Source: Symbiodinium natans
Taxonomy: Eukaryota > Sar > Dinophyceae > Suessiales > Symbiodiniaceae
Assembly (NCBI GenBank): GCA_905221605.1
Contig: CAJNDS010000570.1
Span: forward strand, 27,538 to 91,537
Length of the DNA stretch: 64,000 nucleotides
Direction: 5' to 3'
In this document: positions 20,628 through 31,133 of the stretch, one piece after another
Position numbering within the stretch: position 1 is the first letter of the stretch
Layout: each line of letters begins with the position of its first letter
Made by a program: the position numbers and the translations under genes
The notes under the pieces: model-generated
What the model saw: the letters and a program-made list of their open reading frames with translations, nothing else
Told to the model about the DNA's origin: nothing
Database searches by the model: none

Positions 20628-22679
20628 TTACCAGCTTGGCCATTTCCGCGAGAAGCACCTGGTCTTGAACCTGCAATTGTGTGGCAACCCTGTAAAGTCA
20701 AGGCGGGATGGGGTATCCGCCGCGTTGGATTTGCTCGGTACCCGAGCGTAGAACTGAATCATCTCGAGCTCCTGTTCCAATGCACAAGCATTGCTCAAGA
20801 GGGTCAAGGCCTTTGAATCGCTGGTCAGCTTGAGGAGCGACGTGCGCACCGCTTCAATGTCTAAGTAGCACATCACGTGTTTTCCCCGGAGAAATTCTCG
20901 GGCTAGAATGAAGAGCAGGAGAACAGCTATGCTCTCAAGCTCGTTGATGACTTTGGACTTTTTCCATTAAACAGGACTGCTCCCAGACCCATTTCGAGGC
21001 CTTGGAGTCCTCTTGCGAGGCGTCCGTAAAAGATACACCGTCTCTGAGGTCTGGGCTCGCACCGTCCTCGGCGGCGCTTCGGCTATGTAATGTCGTAGCT
21101 CCTGAAGTGCTGCGCAAAGGGAGGCTCTTGTTCTGTCTCCTGACATATGCGGGGGCATTGATGATGTCAGAGCTTCTTCTCATGAAGCCCTTCGGCAAGC
21201 GCCCAGAGAGAGTTGGCCCGCCACAAAGTGCAGCCTTCCCCTCAGTCGATTCCAGGTCTTAGGGCTGGAGGCTCCTTGCTCCCGAAAGACTGCCAGGTCT
21301 TCAATGAGACTTTTGGTTCGTTCTGCTGTATTCTGGATCCTAAAAAAAAACTTGCTCGCTGCTGTCTGTAAGGTCAAATTCTACTCCCAAAGAACTGAAG
21401 ACCTCCTGGAACGGCGGAGCCTTGTCTCCGTCTCTGTCAAACTCAAAGCAGAGCAAGTCTAGCAAAAAAAAAACATGCACTGGCCTCTGCGCTAGGGGCC
21501 AGCTGTCGTGTTGACAACAGCGTGAAGTCATCCTAAGACGAGCTCCAAGGCAGGTGCCAAAACGTGTTTCCTGTCTGACAAATAGCCAAGCTGACCCTGA
21601 GGAACGCGTGGACCGCTGCCACGGCGCCGAATGGAAGGCAAAGAAGCCTGAAGAAGCGAACCTCCCCCTAGCTTGGGTCCTTGACCGCCACGTAAGCCAT
21701 GTTGAGTGCCTCTTCGGACAGTGGCAGTCGCCTATTCGCTGATTCAGGTCAATGGTTTCCAAGCAGTCCTTGTCCTGCGTGCCTCGTTGATGTAGCTCTG
21801 GGACAGGTCGTCGATCAGCCTCACCTTGCTCCCTTGCTGGATTGCAAAACGTTGGCTGATTACAGCTCCTTGTGGCAAGCCCTGTTCTCAGAACGGTCCT
21901 TCCGAGCAGCCTTTCGATACTTCATCGAGACTTTTCAGCCACAGTTCTTCCAGAAACTGAGATGAGTCCTCAACTTCCTTGATGACCTGGTGGTTGGTCT
22001 CCTGGGCTCGCTGGAGCCATCTTCGTGACTGCGCTGCTCGATTCTCAATCACCTTGGCTGCGGGCTGTTTAGAGCACGCCAAAATTACCTTCCTGAGGGC
22101 GGGTGGCACCCCGAGACACAGGTGTCGGGGGTAGCCGACCAGTCGGGCTTTCGCCACAAATTCCTGTGGGTTCCACGGTACCTCCACCAGAACGTCCGTC
22201 GCAGAAGACAGTAGGGGCGTCGCTCTCAACGCCGGGGATCCTGGCGCCTTGAACCCCGGGATCTTGTCCGGTCCTAACCACTGTGTAGTTTGGAGAGTGC
22301 TGCGGAGTTGGCTGGGCACTGTCCATCTGGTTCGTCGGCAAAATCCGGGGATGACCTGAAAGGATGCAGCCCTTTTGGTCTTTGCCTGTGTCGTTACCAC
22401 CCTGGCTCCTGAGGAGTTTGCGGGATCTCCCTCCAATAGATTAAGGCCATCCCGACAGCCCTTCTGTGTCAGATGCTGCAACAGCAGGGAAACGAAGTGC
22501 TTACAAAACTGTTGCGGGTACGCGGTCTCAAGTTTGTTGCGAGAACTCCCTCGTGCACTTCCCAGGGTAGGTGCTCGTGGGATCCAACACACGTGACAGC
22601 CAGGCCTGTGATGAGGTCGTTGTTGCACATCAAGGCTGTCAGCTTTCATTTCGAGCCTCCCATTATGCAAAAGTCGCAC
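20628..22679 (-). pseudogene. YR-element reverse transcriptase / RNase H, multiply frameshifted
   Basis: The upstream part (22,679-21,888) has NPQEFVAKARLVGYPRHLCL and SLDEVSKGCSEGPF, the pre-RT region also present in the intact element. RT palm remnants lie around 21,760-21,390: one phase reads LLCLPFGAVAAVHAFLR, then LPWSS, a stop, and DDFTLLS. Another phase reads FEFDRDGDKAPPFQEVFSSL and GVEFDLTDSS. The connection and RNase H remnants include RGRLHFVAGQLSLGACRRAS, SFTDASQEDS and, at 20,876-20,628, CYLDIEAVRTSLL with RVPSKSNAADTPSRL. The order matches the intact copy. The stops and phase changes show it is dead. Confidence 0.7.
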
Positions 22680-22689
22680 TGGACCACAA

Positions 22690-23234
22690 TCGCCTGTTCA
22701 CTCCTCAGGATGTGTTCAACGGCGATGCAACGCCAGAGGAGACTGCGATCGGGGTTTTCTATGATTACCACGATGCTGCATTCGCAGCAAAAGTCCCAGC
22801 TTTGGGCCGTGAGCCGGCAAAGCTCGTTGGCCTTTGCCACCCTTTCGGGCCCGGAAGCCCTTCCGGGTACTCCACTGACCTCAAAGGATGCGGCTCGTCC
22901 TCCCACGGAAGCTAGATTTCCTTGGCCCTGCTGGATGTTTCCACAGCAGACCTCTGTGCGACAGCAGGAGCAAGACCAGCTGTAATATCTTGCCCTTGAG
23001 GCTTGGCCTGCGGACTTTGTCCACTCCGACCGACCGCCTGAGGCCGGCTGAAGCAGCCGCCGAGGTAATCCCGGCTGACCCTGCGAAAAACTCCAAAACC
23101 CAACACTCATGTATGGTCTGGGGCGCAGTACATTGCGCCTGTCCAGACCTGTTCGCGCCAGGATGACTCGCCTTAGGTGAAAATACGGAAGCCTCAGCGG
23201 AAGACTTGGAAAACTGTGGGATTGGCTCAGTCAC
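22690..23234 (-). pseudogene. DNA methyltransferase-like domain remnant of the YR element
   Basis: The frame at 23,234 reads WVLEFFAGSAGITSAAASAG then LRRSVGVDKVR, a SAM-binding start (E-F-F-A-G-S-A-G). The next motif falls in another phase as AVETSSRAKEI, corresponding to PPCGTASRAR of the intact element. A third phase has ERVAKANELCRL and IIENPDRSLLW, corresponding to the ENP motif. The Pro-Pro-Cys catalytic-type motif is lost. There is no room between the finger and this domain for the dioxygenase-like domain seen in the intact element, so that part is absent here. Confidence 0.65.
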
Positions 23235-23490
23235 CCGTAGGAGCGGGGGCTAATTCTCTTGGCCTTTCGCAACAGCAGCAGGATGCGACTCCTTGCAGCT
23301 CTCTTTGGGCCTGTCCGCCAAAGAAGCGGAAAATTGTCATGTTCACAAAATTGGGCTGAACTATCTCCATCCCCCATGGCTGTTTCCGCTCTCTCCGCGC
23401 ACGCTTGTGCGCGACGCGCGGTCAGAGCAGTGCGGGACGCCTGGTCCAGCGCGGAGGCGCTGTCAACGTCCCTTGCAACGGGGCGTTCTT

Positions 23491-24590
23491 TCAGGCTGCC
23501 TGGCCTGAGTGCTTGTGCTCAGAAAAGGGATGCTTCCGAAAGCAACCTGGGTGACAGCGTACATGTCTGCCACGTGCGCATCTGCCCCCCAATGGGGCAT
23601 CCTTGCACTGTCCTAGGTTGAAGCCAAAACAAAGAGGATCTCTGTGCTCGTCGTTCGGCACGCCACCTCGCAAGGCGGCCGGCATGGGGGTCTCCCCCTT
23701 GCCTCCTTGCAACACACTGGTTCGGAAAGCCGCCCTTGCCACTGTCAAATTTGCCCTTCGTGGGGAGGCGGGCTCCCTTGACCCCTGATTCGCCTCTCTG
23801 GTTTGTCTGTCCTCTGATATTTTCATTGCCCATACCTTTTCCATCGCCCCAACGGTTGGGGGCCCTTGCCCGCGCCTTTGCCTCCTTTATCTGTGAACCC
23901 TTCCGCACGAGGTGTCGGCATGAAGTGAAAATTGACTGCAACCGTGTTTGTGGCTTGCAGGAAGACTTGATCTAAGCACCGGGCGTCCGCGAGCGGCACC
24001 TTCGCCGCTGCCCTTTTCAGGGTCGGCTGTTTGCTGCCAAGCTCCCTCCAAAATTCCCGATCTGCTCGCAGGACCTGCTGCAGCGTCGGACGGTTGAAGC
24101 CTGGGGGCGCTGGGGTCTGCAAGGTATCAAAGTCCTTCTGAAGCCGTTTCTCGTGCGCCTTGGGATTCAACACGCCAACGAGGTCGTAGGCCAGACCCCG
24201 TCTTTGCAACGCTCTGTAAGTCGCCATGTCTGACCCCAACTGGGCCGCCACTTTAGGGGATTTATCGTGAACCGAGAGGCCGTCCCCCGAAGCGCCCAGC
24301 ACAAGTTCCTTGGCTGGCTTGCCTTGCGCCAATTCCTTTGAGCCTGCAAGTCCAGGCGCTGGGCTCTCTCAGCTCCTGGCAGCTTACGTAGAACTGAGTC
24401 CTGCTGCTGTCCCACGGTGGCCTCCAAATTTGCCAGACTCATGGTCCGGCACTCGAACAGGAGCCCTCTTGACGACCGTCAATTGCGCACGAGTGGGGTT
24501 GTCCTGCCCCAGACTCGTGCATAGAGCGGAGACCTCCTTGTCTGTGAGAGGTTGACCCGGTTGAGTGGCGGCGTCGGCTGCCATGGACAC
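23491..24590 (-). pseudogene. YR-element Gag-like protein with CCCH-type finger
   Basis: Frames from 24,590 read ALCTSLGQDNPTRAQLTVVK, MSLANLEATVGQQQDSVLRK and (24,332-23,823) MATYRALQRRGLAYDLVGVL followed by GFNRPTLQQVLRADREFWRE, then a Gly/Lys-rich stretch. In another phase (23,844-23,491) a finger reads DPLCFGFNLGQCKDAPLGGR with CARGRHVRCHPGCFRKHPFS. The arrangement helical domain, basic linker, Cys/His finger matches the intact element's frame at 54.3-55.6 kb. Presumably it packages element RNA. Several phase changes are present. Confidence 0.65.
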
Positions 24591-24727
24591 TTGCGAGCAT
24601 GTTGCTCGAAGAAAGGCTGACTATCCGCTGCGTTTGCCGGCGTGGGGCCAAAACTGCAAATTGCAAAAGAGAGAGCTGGAACAAAGGGATTGTGCTGCAC
24701 ATACACACAAAGCGGCCAACAACAATG

Positions 24728-26533
24728 TCACCCCGCTCTTAACTCCTGCAAACAACGGCTGCACTGTAGCCACTTCGCTGAGGGCTTTTCCATTTCTACA
24801 AAATTAACGCTGATCCACTTGCCACATTTCAGCGTCGTATGACCCACTTTGTACAGATCCAGCATGGTACACTTCTTGTTTCGGATCGCTCTCCAACCCT
24901 TCGGCAGACTCAGGGCCGCAGCTGGTTCCTCCTTTTCTTCCGACAAGGCTCCATCAGAGGTTTCCTCGGAGGACCCGTCTGCTGATGTGATAGGCGAGAA
25001 CTCTGCCTCCCCGTTGTCATCTGCATCTTGTGTGTCATTCTTATCGAGCACTGTTTCGCAAAGCCCACAGGTCACGGTAGCCAGCTTGTCTAATTCCTCA
25101 CTTTCTTTCTAGGGTTAATTCTTCTCCTTCCGCTATCAACGGTGCGGATGCTTCCAAGACGGGCATGGCACTTGGTGACTCAAAGACCTTCCCTTGCAGG
25201 GGGCAAAGCAGTCCAACCCCCAGGAGATTGTCCTGAAATCCTTCCACTAGAGCTGGCAAATTGGCAAAAGCTCATGCGTGCTTTCGGAATTCTCGGGCAG
25301 CCCATCCAAGCTGCCTACCTTGCTGATCGGAAGTCAGGACCCGAGGTCAACAGATGCACCTGCCTCTCATCCTTGGGCTCGGGCAAAGTATCCACTTCGA
25401 ATAGCGTCCGGGCAAAACGAGCCTTCCCGTACCTGCTTCAGCATTTCCTCCGGCTGCCGGAGGGGGCCACTAAGGGCATCTCTCGAGTAGGCTAATGTAC
25501 TCAAAGCTCCAGTCGAATAATGTGACAAGAGTGTCTGTGTCTCGCCCACAATGCCGTATTTGCTCAACCTCCCAACAGCATTGTGTTTCAAGGACTGTGT
25601 GGCAACCCTCGCTGTTGAGGGGTCGCGGTCCCTTAGCAGTCCCGTCAGCTAGTTGGAAGCCTCGGCGGAGTCCATGGAACTCTGCAGCCAGTCGCCATCT
25701 GGGGCGGTGGCCGGTAGTAAAGGGCCTACAGGGGTCTTCGAGAGCACTATCCCTGCTTCGGCAGCCACCTTCTGCCATTCTTTTGCCCACACCACCTTAG
25801 GTTGGACCCCCGAACTGGAGCCACGAGGGGCATGAAGAACGAGAGTTTCTTCTTCTTGTTGGACTGTTTCGTCTCTCTAGCCCTGCCTTGAAAGGATTCC
25901 TTCCAGAAAACCACAAATCTCGGGTCCAATTTCCAGAAAGTCGAACTCCAAGAATCGCACGTGCCTGATGTCTGACCAACGGTTCCTGCTGAAGATCTGA
26001 CACAGGAACACTCCTGCTGCAAATCACTCAACAACGTGGAGCTCGGTGTTCCCAACCCACTCTGCCGGAAATTTAACTTGAAGCACTGTTAGGTCCCGGG
26101 CTTGGTGTGTGGGCTCGTGCTCGCCTGCCACTCGGTCTGCCAAGCCTCGGACCCTGGGGGAGATGGAATTCTCCACATCTGGAATGGAAAGCAGAAATTT
26201 CACAAACTTCAACGCTTGTACCATGCTCTGAGGTGCCCGCTTGCCCTTTTTGCTGTGGGATATCTCCCTGCAGAACTTGTACACCGCCTCCTCTGATGGG
26301 AGAAGGGGTTCCTCCACAGAGGTCCCTTGCGCATCTGCCTGTCTTTGAAGCCAACGAAACAGCCTCAACAAGGTCGATGCACGCTTCTGGATTGTGTGTG
26401 GTGATTTCGAGCCAAACATGTCACGAAGGGACAACATCTTCTCCTCTTCGTCCAATTCTTGCAGTTTTTGGCAAAACTGGTGGACGGGGAGGCTTCGAGC
26501 AGCTGTTTCCACATCTACATGTTCTTCAATCAC
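24728..26533 (-). pseudogene. YR-element tyrosine recombinase, frameshifted
   Basis: The N-terminal core-binding part (26,533-26,024) has TIQKRASTLLRLFRWLQRQ and EEAVYKFCREISHSKKGKRA. The catalytic part continues in other phases to 25,367, ending SLKHNAVGRLSKYGI, LLSHYSTGALSTLAYSRDAL and GSFCPDAIRSGYFARAQG. The last block aligns with the intact copy's HSMKATGLSWAAKWG ... YGRDN ... RPDCTRSGMF. The first catalytic His is replaced (QSLKH where HSMKA is expected). A Cys-rich C-terminal domain follows at 25,075-24,728 (TMLDLYKVGHTTLKCGKW, WLQCSRCLQE). It is inactive as read. Confidence 0.7.
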
Positions 26534-27088
26534 ATGCCTACAACAGCCTCCTCGAAAGGTCCATCTTTCTTTTTACACTTGATCACTTTGCTGAAACGTT
26601 AGCCCCCGGTGAGGAGCTCAAGACACCTGCGATTCTTTGGCCTCTTCACCCAGAGATGCCACTTCGGCACTCTGGATTGGCTCATCAAAGATGCCAAAGC
26701 ATGCCTCTGTGGGCTCGCTTTCTTGTCTGTCATACCAACCAACTGGCACTGATTCCCCAGCTGATGCTGATGTATGAATCAGCGTGGCATTTGGAGTCTG
26801 AAAAACCGGAAGGCCCGGTATGGGGAAAAGAGGTGCAGGGGGGCAAGTTAATGTCCTCGTACTCAGCAGAAAAAGCCTCGGCTTGCCGCTCTGCAAGACA
26901 CAAGTCCATCTTGGCAGGATGTTGTTGTACAAAATCCCAAACTCGGGCCCACAGAAGAAAACAAGAACTTGAGGTGGCATACGTGACATGACATAACATG
27001 GTGCTTCAATACACGCGCAGATTGCTGCCACATGAGCATCACAGAGACAGCACTGGAAATGTTTTGCACTTCTGCCCCGCGGGAAGAT

Positions 27089-27520
27089 TCAGTAAGGCCG
27101 GGAGCGGCGCGCATTGTCCCTCATCTGCTGCACACGGACCACGTTACTGGGTCTCGGTGGGACAGGGGGGGTCACGTGCACTCGGAGGCCCTGGAGCCAC
27201 AGGGTATGTGTCATGTCGTCGTGGAAACCTCGGGTTTGATTCTGTAGGAGGTCGACAACACTCTGAAGCCTATCGAGGTGAAACTGAAGTATCAGACATG
27301 TTTGCCAAAGCTGCTCGCACTCACTCAGAACACGTGCATGAAGATCAACGAGATGCGAATACTGCTGTTGCATTCGGTCGTGACACCGCTCGAGAGCATC
27401 GAATCTCTCGCGAAGATAAGCAATCTGTCTCAAGTGCTGAAGGAGGGTGAAGCTCATTTCCCACACTGGCACTCTCCAGAATCGTTCAGCAATCTCCTCA
27501 TCTGTAATCTCTCTAGACAT
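27089..27520 (-). CDS. Coiled-coil protein upstream of the YR recombinase
   Basis: The ATG is at 27,518-27,520, inside a longer open frame. The product is about 143 residues, almost wholly helical with heptad-like spacing (LLQHLRQIAYLRERFDALER, QLWQTCLILQFHLDRLQSVV), and ends in a Pro/Arg-rich tail. It overlaps the end of the small conserved frame at 27,454-27,837. There is no counterpart in the intact element. Function unknown. Confidence 0.35.
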   Translation of the reverse strand: MSREITDEEIAERFWRVPVWEMSFTLLQHLRQIAYLRERFDALERCHDRMQQQYSHLVDLHARVLSECEQLWQTCLILQFHLDRLQSVVDLLQNQTRGFHDDMTHTLWLQGLRVHVTPPVPPRPSNVVRVQQMRDNARRSRPY

Positions 27521-27837
27521 GACGTGCAAGAAGCAAGAAGATGCCTGAGGCACGTGTTACTCCAGCTGGCTGAACACGTCAAGTAGTACCACGACCGAAC
27601 GGGAAGAAGAACCAAAATTCTCGAACCTTCAGTTTGGCTGAGGAGGATGTTGAGGAGGTCGGGTTCAAGGACGTAGGTGTGCAGATTGGGCTCTTGATGT
27701 ATGTTTCTGAACAAGCACTCCAAATGAAAGTCTCGGGGCAAGATTCTGACCACTTGCAAACGGGCTTGGGGCACGCGCTGCCACCACTCAGCACTCTCTG
27801 AGCTTGCTGCTTCCAAAGATGATGAAGATTCGTCCAT
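27454..27837 (-). CDS. Small conserved accessory protein of YR elements (decayed-element copy)
   Basis: An ATG at 27,835-27,837 starts a 127-residue frame with an acidic Ser-rich N-terminus (MDESSSSLEAASSESAEWWQ). The next 66 residues (27,544-27,741) align without gaps to the frame at 57,711-57,908, between repeat A1 and the recombinase of the intact YR element. By hand I count 26 identities. Shared features are P-R-x-F-x-x-E, L-x-TY-x-x-E-x-x-L, L-x-S-x-x-x-G-x-R-x-L, SW-x-x-L and TCLR. There are no membrane segments and no recognised fold. Conservation between a decayed and a young element, in the same slot, argues that it is a real protein. Confidence 0.6.
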   Translation of the reverse strand: MDESSSSLEAASSESAEWWQRVPQARLQVVRILPRDFHLECLFRNIHQEPNLHTYVLEPDLLNILLSQTEGSRILVLLPVRSWYYLTCSASWSNTCLRHLLASCTSCLERLQMRRLLNDSGECQCGK

Positions 27838-28221
27838 ACACGAGGCAGCAGGGTAGGTTAAGAATGCATACAGTGTGTTTGCACAATGCTGCAGAAAGCA
27901 AAAGGCAGCGGTGTGTGTGCATTCACAGACAGGGTGACATGCATCCACTGACTGCTGAAGCACGGGAACAGAGCTTGCTCTAGAAGTGCTAAACGGATTG
28001 CGCACGTTCCTCAGCAGCACATGCCGACATGGACTGGACCATGAGAACTCTGAACGTCCAATGCATCAGTGGAACCCTCGTGCACTGGTTGCTGTTTCAT
28101 CACTCGCAGCAGTCGGCCGGAAACAGAAAATTAGAATGGCAGGGCAACAGCCACTCCATAGACCTTTGCATGGCAACTCTTGATGCAGTAGGCCTCACGG
28201 CATCTAGCAGCTCCAGCTACC

Positions 28222-28752
28222 CTACATGCCGCATGAAGTCGCCAATTGCCTCCACCCGAGATTCCAGCCTTTAGGCTTGTCCCACTTCTCACGCCGATTC
28301 CCACCAGAGCCCTGCCACGAGCTGCTGGAGCCGTAATTCTTGGATTGCCCCCAACCCTTGCCCCATGAAGACTGCTGGCTCTTCCATGGGGTGGACTGTT
28401 CTTGCCACCGGGAGGAATACTTCCAAGAAGAAGCTGCCTCAGCTCCCTTCTGTGCGGAAAGGGATGCCTGGGCCTGTGGGCCCGACGCCACGCCAAAGGC
28501 CGCTGTCGGCACTTGGCACCAGTGAAATCCTGGCTGCGTAGCTCGCATGCTAGAAATCCCAACACTTGGGGTCCTCGGCTGGGTCTCTGGAAACCTGTCT
28601 CGGCGCCCACTTGGGCTACGTGATCTAGACGTCCTTCGGCTCCTGTCTCTGCGTCTTGAGCGACGGCTGTCACTGCTGCTTCTGTTCCTTCTGCGGCCCA
28701 TGGAGGCAGAGCCTCGGGATTCACCGCCCGGAAAGAGGGGCCACGGAAACAT
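28222..28752 (-). CDS. Arg/Ser-rich (SR-like) protein
   Basis: An ATG at 28,750-28,752 opens 176 residues. Residues about 18-55 are an SR-type stretch (GRRRNRSSSDSRRSRRRDRS and RTSRSRSPSGRR), and the rest is rich in Ser, Trp, Gln and Gly (SWKYSSRWQEQ, SSWGKGWGQS). This composition suits a nuclear RNA-binding protein. It lies in the sense 5' part of the decayed YR element, an extra segment not present in the intact element, and may belong to an older inserted sequence. No homologue can be named. Confidence 0.4.
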   Translation of the reverse strand: MFPWPLFPGGESRGSASMGRRRNRSSSDSRRSRRRDRSRRTSRSRSPSGRRDRFPETQPRTPSVGISSMRATQPGFHWCQVPTAAFGVASGPQAQASLSAQKGAEAASSWKYSSRWQEQSTPWKSQQSSWGKGWGQSKNYGSSSSWQGSGGNRREKWDKPKGWNLGWRQLATSCGM

Positions 28753-28991
28753 GTGGGCTTTCGCCTCTTTTTCTTTGCCCCTTGGCTTTTGTTTCCTCTC
28801 GGAATCTTTGCGACCCTTGCCCTTGTCTCTCCTTTTTTTTTTTAAGCCGAGAAACAGTCAAGGGATAAACTCAGATGTCAGCACGTCGTTGCCTTCAATT
28901 GTGCAATCAAGTGCTGAGTTCATAACAGCCTGCGCTCCTTCTGTTTTCAAGCTCTCTAGAGAATCCTTTCATCTCGACTAGACGACTCATC

Positions 28992-29267
28992 GGTGCCCTT
29001 GCACCTCTTGTCGGCCCTTGCCGATCTTAACTGTCGTCACGGCCTGAAAGAATAGGCTGCCCTTGCAGCGACGTATGAAGCACACTCATTGTGTGCATTG
29101 AATATTGGCCCTTGCCATTTTCAGCTGCCCTTACAGCAGAACTATTTGAGTTGCCCTTGCAACAAATCTCAACGAGCTGACCCTTCAGCCGATCTTTAAC
29201 CACGACTGCCCTAGCAGCTTGATCTCTCTTGAGCTGCCCTTGCAGCATTCTTGAAACTGCCCATGCA
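28992..29267. repeat. Array of ten short hairpins with conserved CCTT loop
   Basis: Ten short palindromes occur in 276 bp: 28992-29005, 29011-29024, 29056-29069, 29106-29117, 29124-29137, 29150-29163, 29176-29189, 29206-29217, 29233-29246 and 29258-29267. The loop is CCTT in seven (variants CCCT, CCTA, CCAT). Stems of 3-5 bp differ from copy to copy while staying paired: GGTGC/GCACC, TCGGC/GCCGA, GCTGC/GCAGC (twice), TGGC/GCCA, GTTGC/GCAAC, GCTGA/TCAGC, CTGC/GCAG, TGC/GCA. Only 29124-29137 has a mismatch. Spacing is about 18-50 bp. Compensatory change points to selection or a copying mechanism acting on the folded form. Confidence 0.8.
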
Positions 29268-30053
29268 TTATAATTCTCTCTGAAGACTTTTTCACTTCGA
29301 AGAACACCACCTGAAGTGCAGCAGTGTACAGTTGAGAATGTGGTTCTATCTGCAAAGGTCCAAAACAAACTAACATGCTTCACAAACACGAACCACGCAG
29401 CCACTCGCAGAGACAGTGCGAATGCAAGCACTGATTGCTCGTACTTTCCGTCCCTTAGCGTCTAAGACCTGTTGTCAGGGCAGGACGGACACGCTGCTGA
29501 ACTCTCTTGCTTGGCCATCGGCTAACGAAGAGGGCACTCCAGGTCCCCACATCAAGATGCCTGGACGGGGCGTGAACTGCACATGCTGAGTCTTGATTCT
29601 GCTTCAGGAGAAACGTGTAGACAAGGGTACCTTCACACCCAGGACAAAGCTTCCAAACTTGGTTCCCTGCAAGATAAAATATCTTGACCTGACGTGTACA
29701 ACTCTCGCAATTGACGAACACAGCTACCAGCTGCAGCAAGTTCTGAAACCTAAGACACTAGCTCGTCTCCAGAAGTCTCCTTGCACTCCAGCAAACTTCA
29801 AGCGGCAACAATGCACAGCAACTAACGCACTCACAAAGTCTCCAGATAGACCTGGAGAAAAGAATCCTTAAATTGCGTCCTGGCTCAGACTACAAAAACG
29901 CACACATGCTCCAAGAAAACTCAAGAACATCAAGGCAACTCGGCTTCAAAACCAAGCGTGAAATGTAAGCTCCAAACGCCATCGACCTTCTGTGAGGCTC
30001 CCGCTCCCCCCACCAGGCAGCAGGATGCTAATCCCCCAGCACACTTGGCTGAA
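29268..30053. other. No gene recognised (sense 5' part of the decayed YR element)
   Basis: Short frames only, none with a known motif. The stretch lies between the hairpin array and repeat A1. Confidence 0.5.
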
Positions 30054-30201
30054 GGCAGAAAATTTTCCCCGACCCTCTCCACGAGGGTCGTGACTGAGAG
30101 GGCTGTGGCCTCTCTTCGTCTGAGCCGAAAAACTTTCTCATTCGGAGAATTCGAAAATTTTTCTCCGGAAAATAAAGGTCTGTACTTGCAGCACGATAAC
30201 C
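30054..30201 (-). repeat. Split direct repeat A1 of the decayed YR element
   Basis: A 148-bp copy of the A repeat (partner at 20,150-20,297). Its outer end, ...GCACGATAACC at 30,201, should be the element's sense 5' terminus. Confidence 0.9.
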
Positions 30202-30361
30202 GAATTTCAGCTCCGGGCGACATACGCGCTGGAGATGTCTAAAACACCCAACAACCAACCAAAAAGGCTGGCTAAGACAATCACAGCTCTCAGGCTCTCG
30301 GCCTGTGCTCCGCCAGCATACACATCCAGACCTGTGTCTGGAGCTGCGTTTCCGCAAGCAA

Positions 30362-30649
30362 CTAAACGAGCCGAGCCTTACGACGAAACAACGCTTGGGT
30401 GGGCACGGCCTCCTCTTTTGAGGGGCTTTTCACTTTAACCTGTGCGTGCTGCGATGAGCCTTTCGCCTCAGCTTGCGGAAGCACCTTTGCAGTCACTGCG
30501 TCACGAACCGCTGCTTGTCCTTGGTCGGGCGGCTTCACAGTGAACACAAACTTTGAAGGCACTACTTGCAACCTGGGATTTTCTAGGTAACCTGCCAATC
30601 TAGGATCTGAAGGACGCAACCTCAACACGGCGTGCTCTATGGCCTTCAC
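30362..30649 (-). pseudogene. Copia pre-RT fragment
   Basis: The frame reads VLRLRPSDPRLAGYLENPRL then QVVPSKFVFTVKPPDQG and ends at FRRKARLV. I associate this with the region entering the RT of one dinoflagellate copia lineage, where a KARLVACGN-type motif follows. It stops just after that motif starts, so only the entry segment remains. It is a different lineage from the copia at 11.8-15.0 kb, whose RT entry reads RLVAREFRWLG. Confidence 0.5.
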
Positions 30650-31133
30650 TTCCTTGTCTATGGCGGGAAACGAAAAGGGTTTAGGGCGACTTCTGCGGGG
30701 TCTACTGTGTGGACAATCTGCAGGGGCTGCTTAGGTACTTTTTTCACTTTCCACGCTGCTCGGTGACCAAGCTTTGCGTTGGCTTAGACAGGTCTTGTCA
30801 ACCTACCTATGCACATCAGACACATAGTGTACGCAACATCTCAAAACTCGAGTCATATGACTCAAGGAGTCTTCGGTGACCCTATTGGTCAGCCTCCCGC
30901 GCCCCGGTGCGAACACCCAGCAGACGTGGCGCAAAACGATTCATGGAGTTCTATGAGCCGTGCAACAGTAGCACTTTACATCAAAAGAAGAAAGAATGAT
31001 GTGGCCGGATAGTCGGCACACAATGCCAAGGTAAGGCCAGTATGACCATGACCATATGGGGCCGGAAGATCGGCTCCCAACTTCGGACAGAACAGATGTA
31101 AAGTGCAGCCGCTGCGCACCCAGCACTCCAGTC
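30650..31133. other. No gene recognised
   Basis: No frame or repeat of note between the copia fragment and the next minus-strand coding-like region. Confidence 0.5.

Larger units (their letters stand above)
19299..30201 (-). mobile_element. Decayed YR (DIRS/Ngaro-type) retroelement with split direct repeats
   Basis: Two pairs of direct repeats are arranged as A1 (30,054-30,201), internal region, B1 (20,298-20,551), A2 (20,150-20,297) and B2 (19,299-19,552), read on the minus strand. B1 and A2 abut exactly. The internal region encodes, in sense order, a small conserved protein, a coiled-coil frame, a tyrosine recombinase, a Gag-like protein with a Cys/His finger, a methyltransferase-like remnant, and RT/RNase H. 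Frames are broken many times, while the repeats still match closely. The A2-B2 gap is 597 bp, against 15 bp in the intact element at 49-58 kb, so something was inserted there. Confidence 0.8.

Noticed and set aside
28800-28860. Extra CCCTTG strings as further members of the hairpin array
   Set aside because: The arms do not pair; CCCTTGCCCTTG here is part of Lys/Gly codon-rich sequence.
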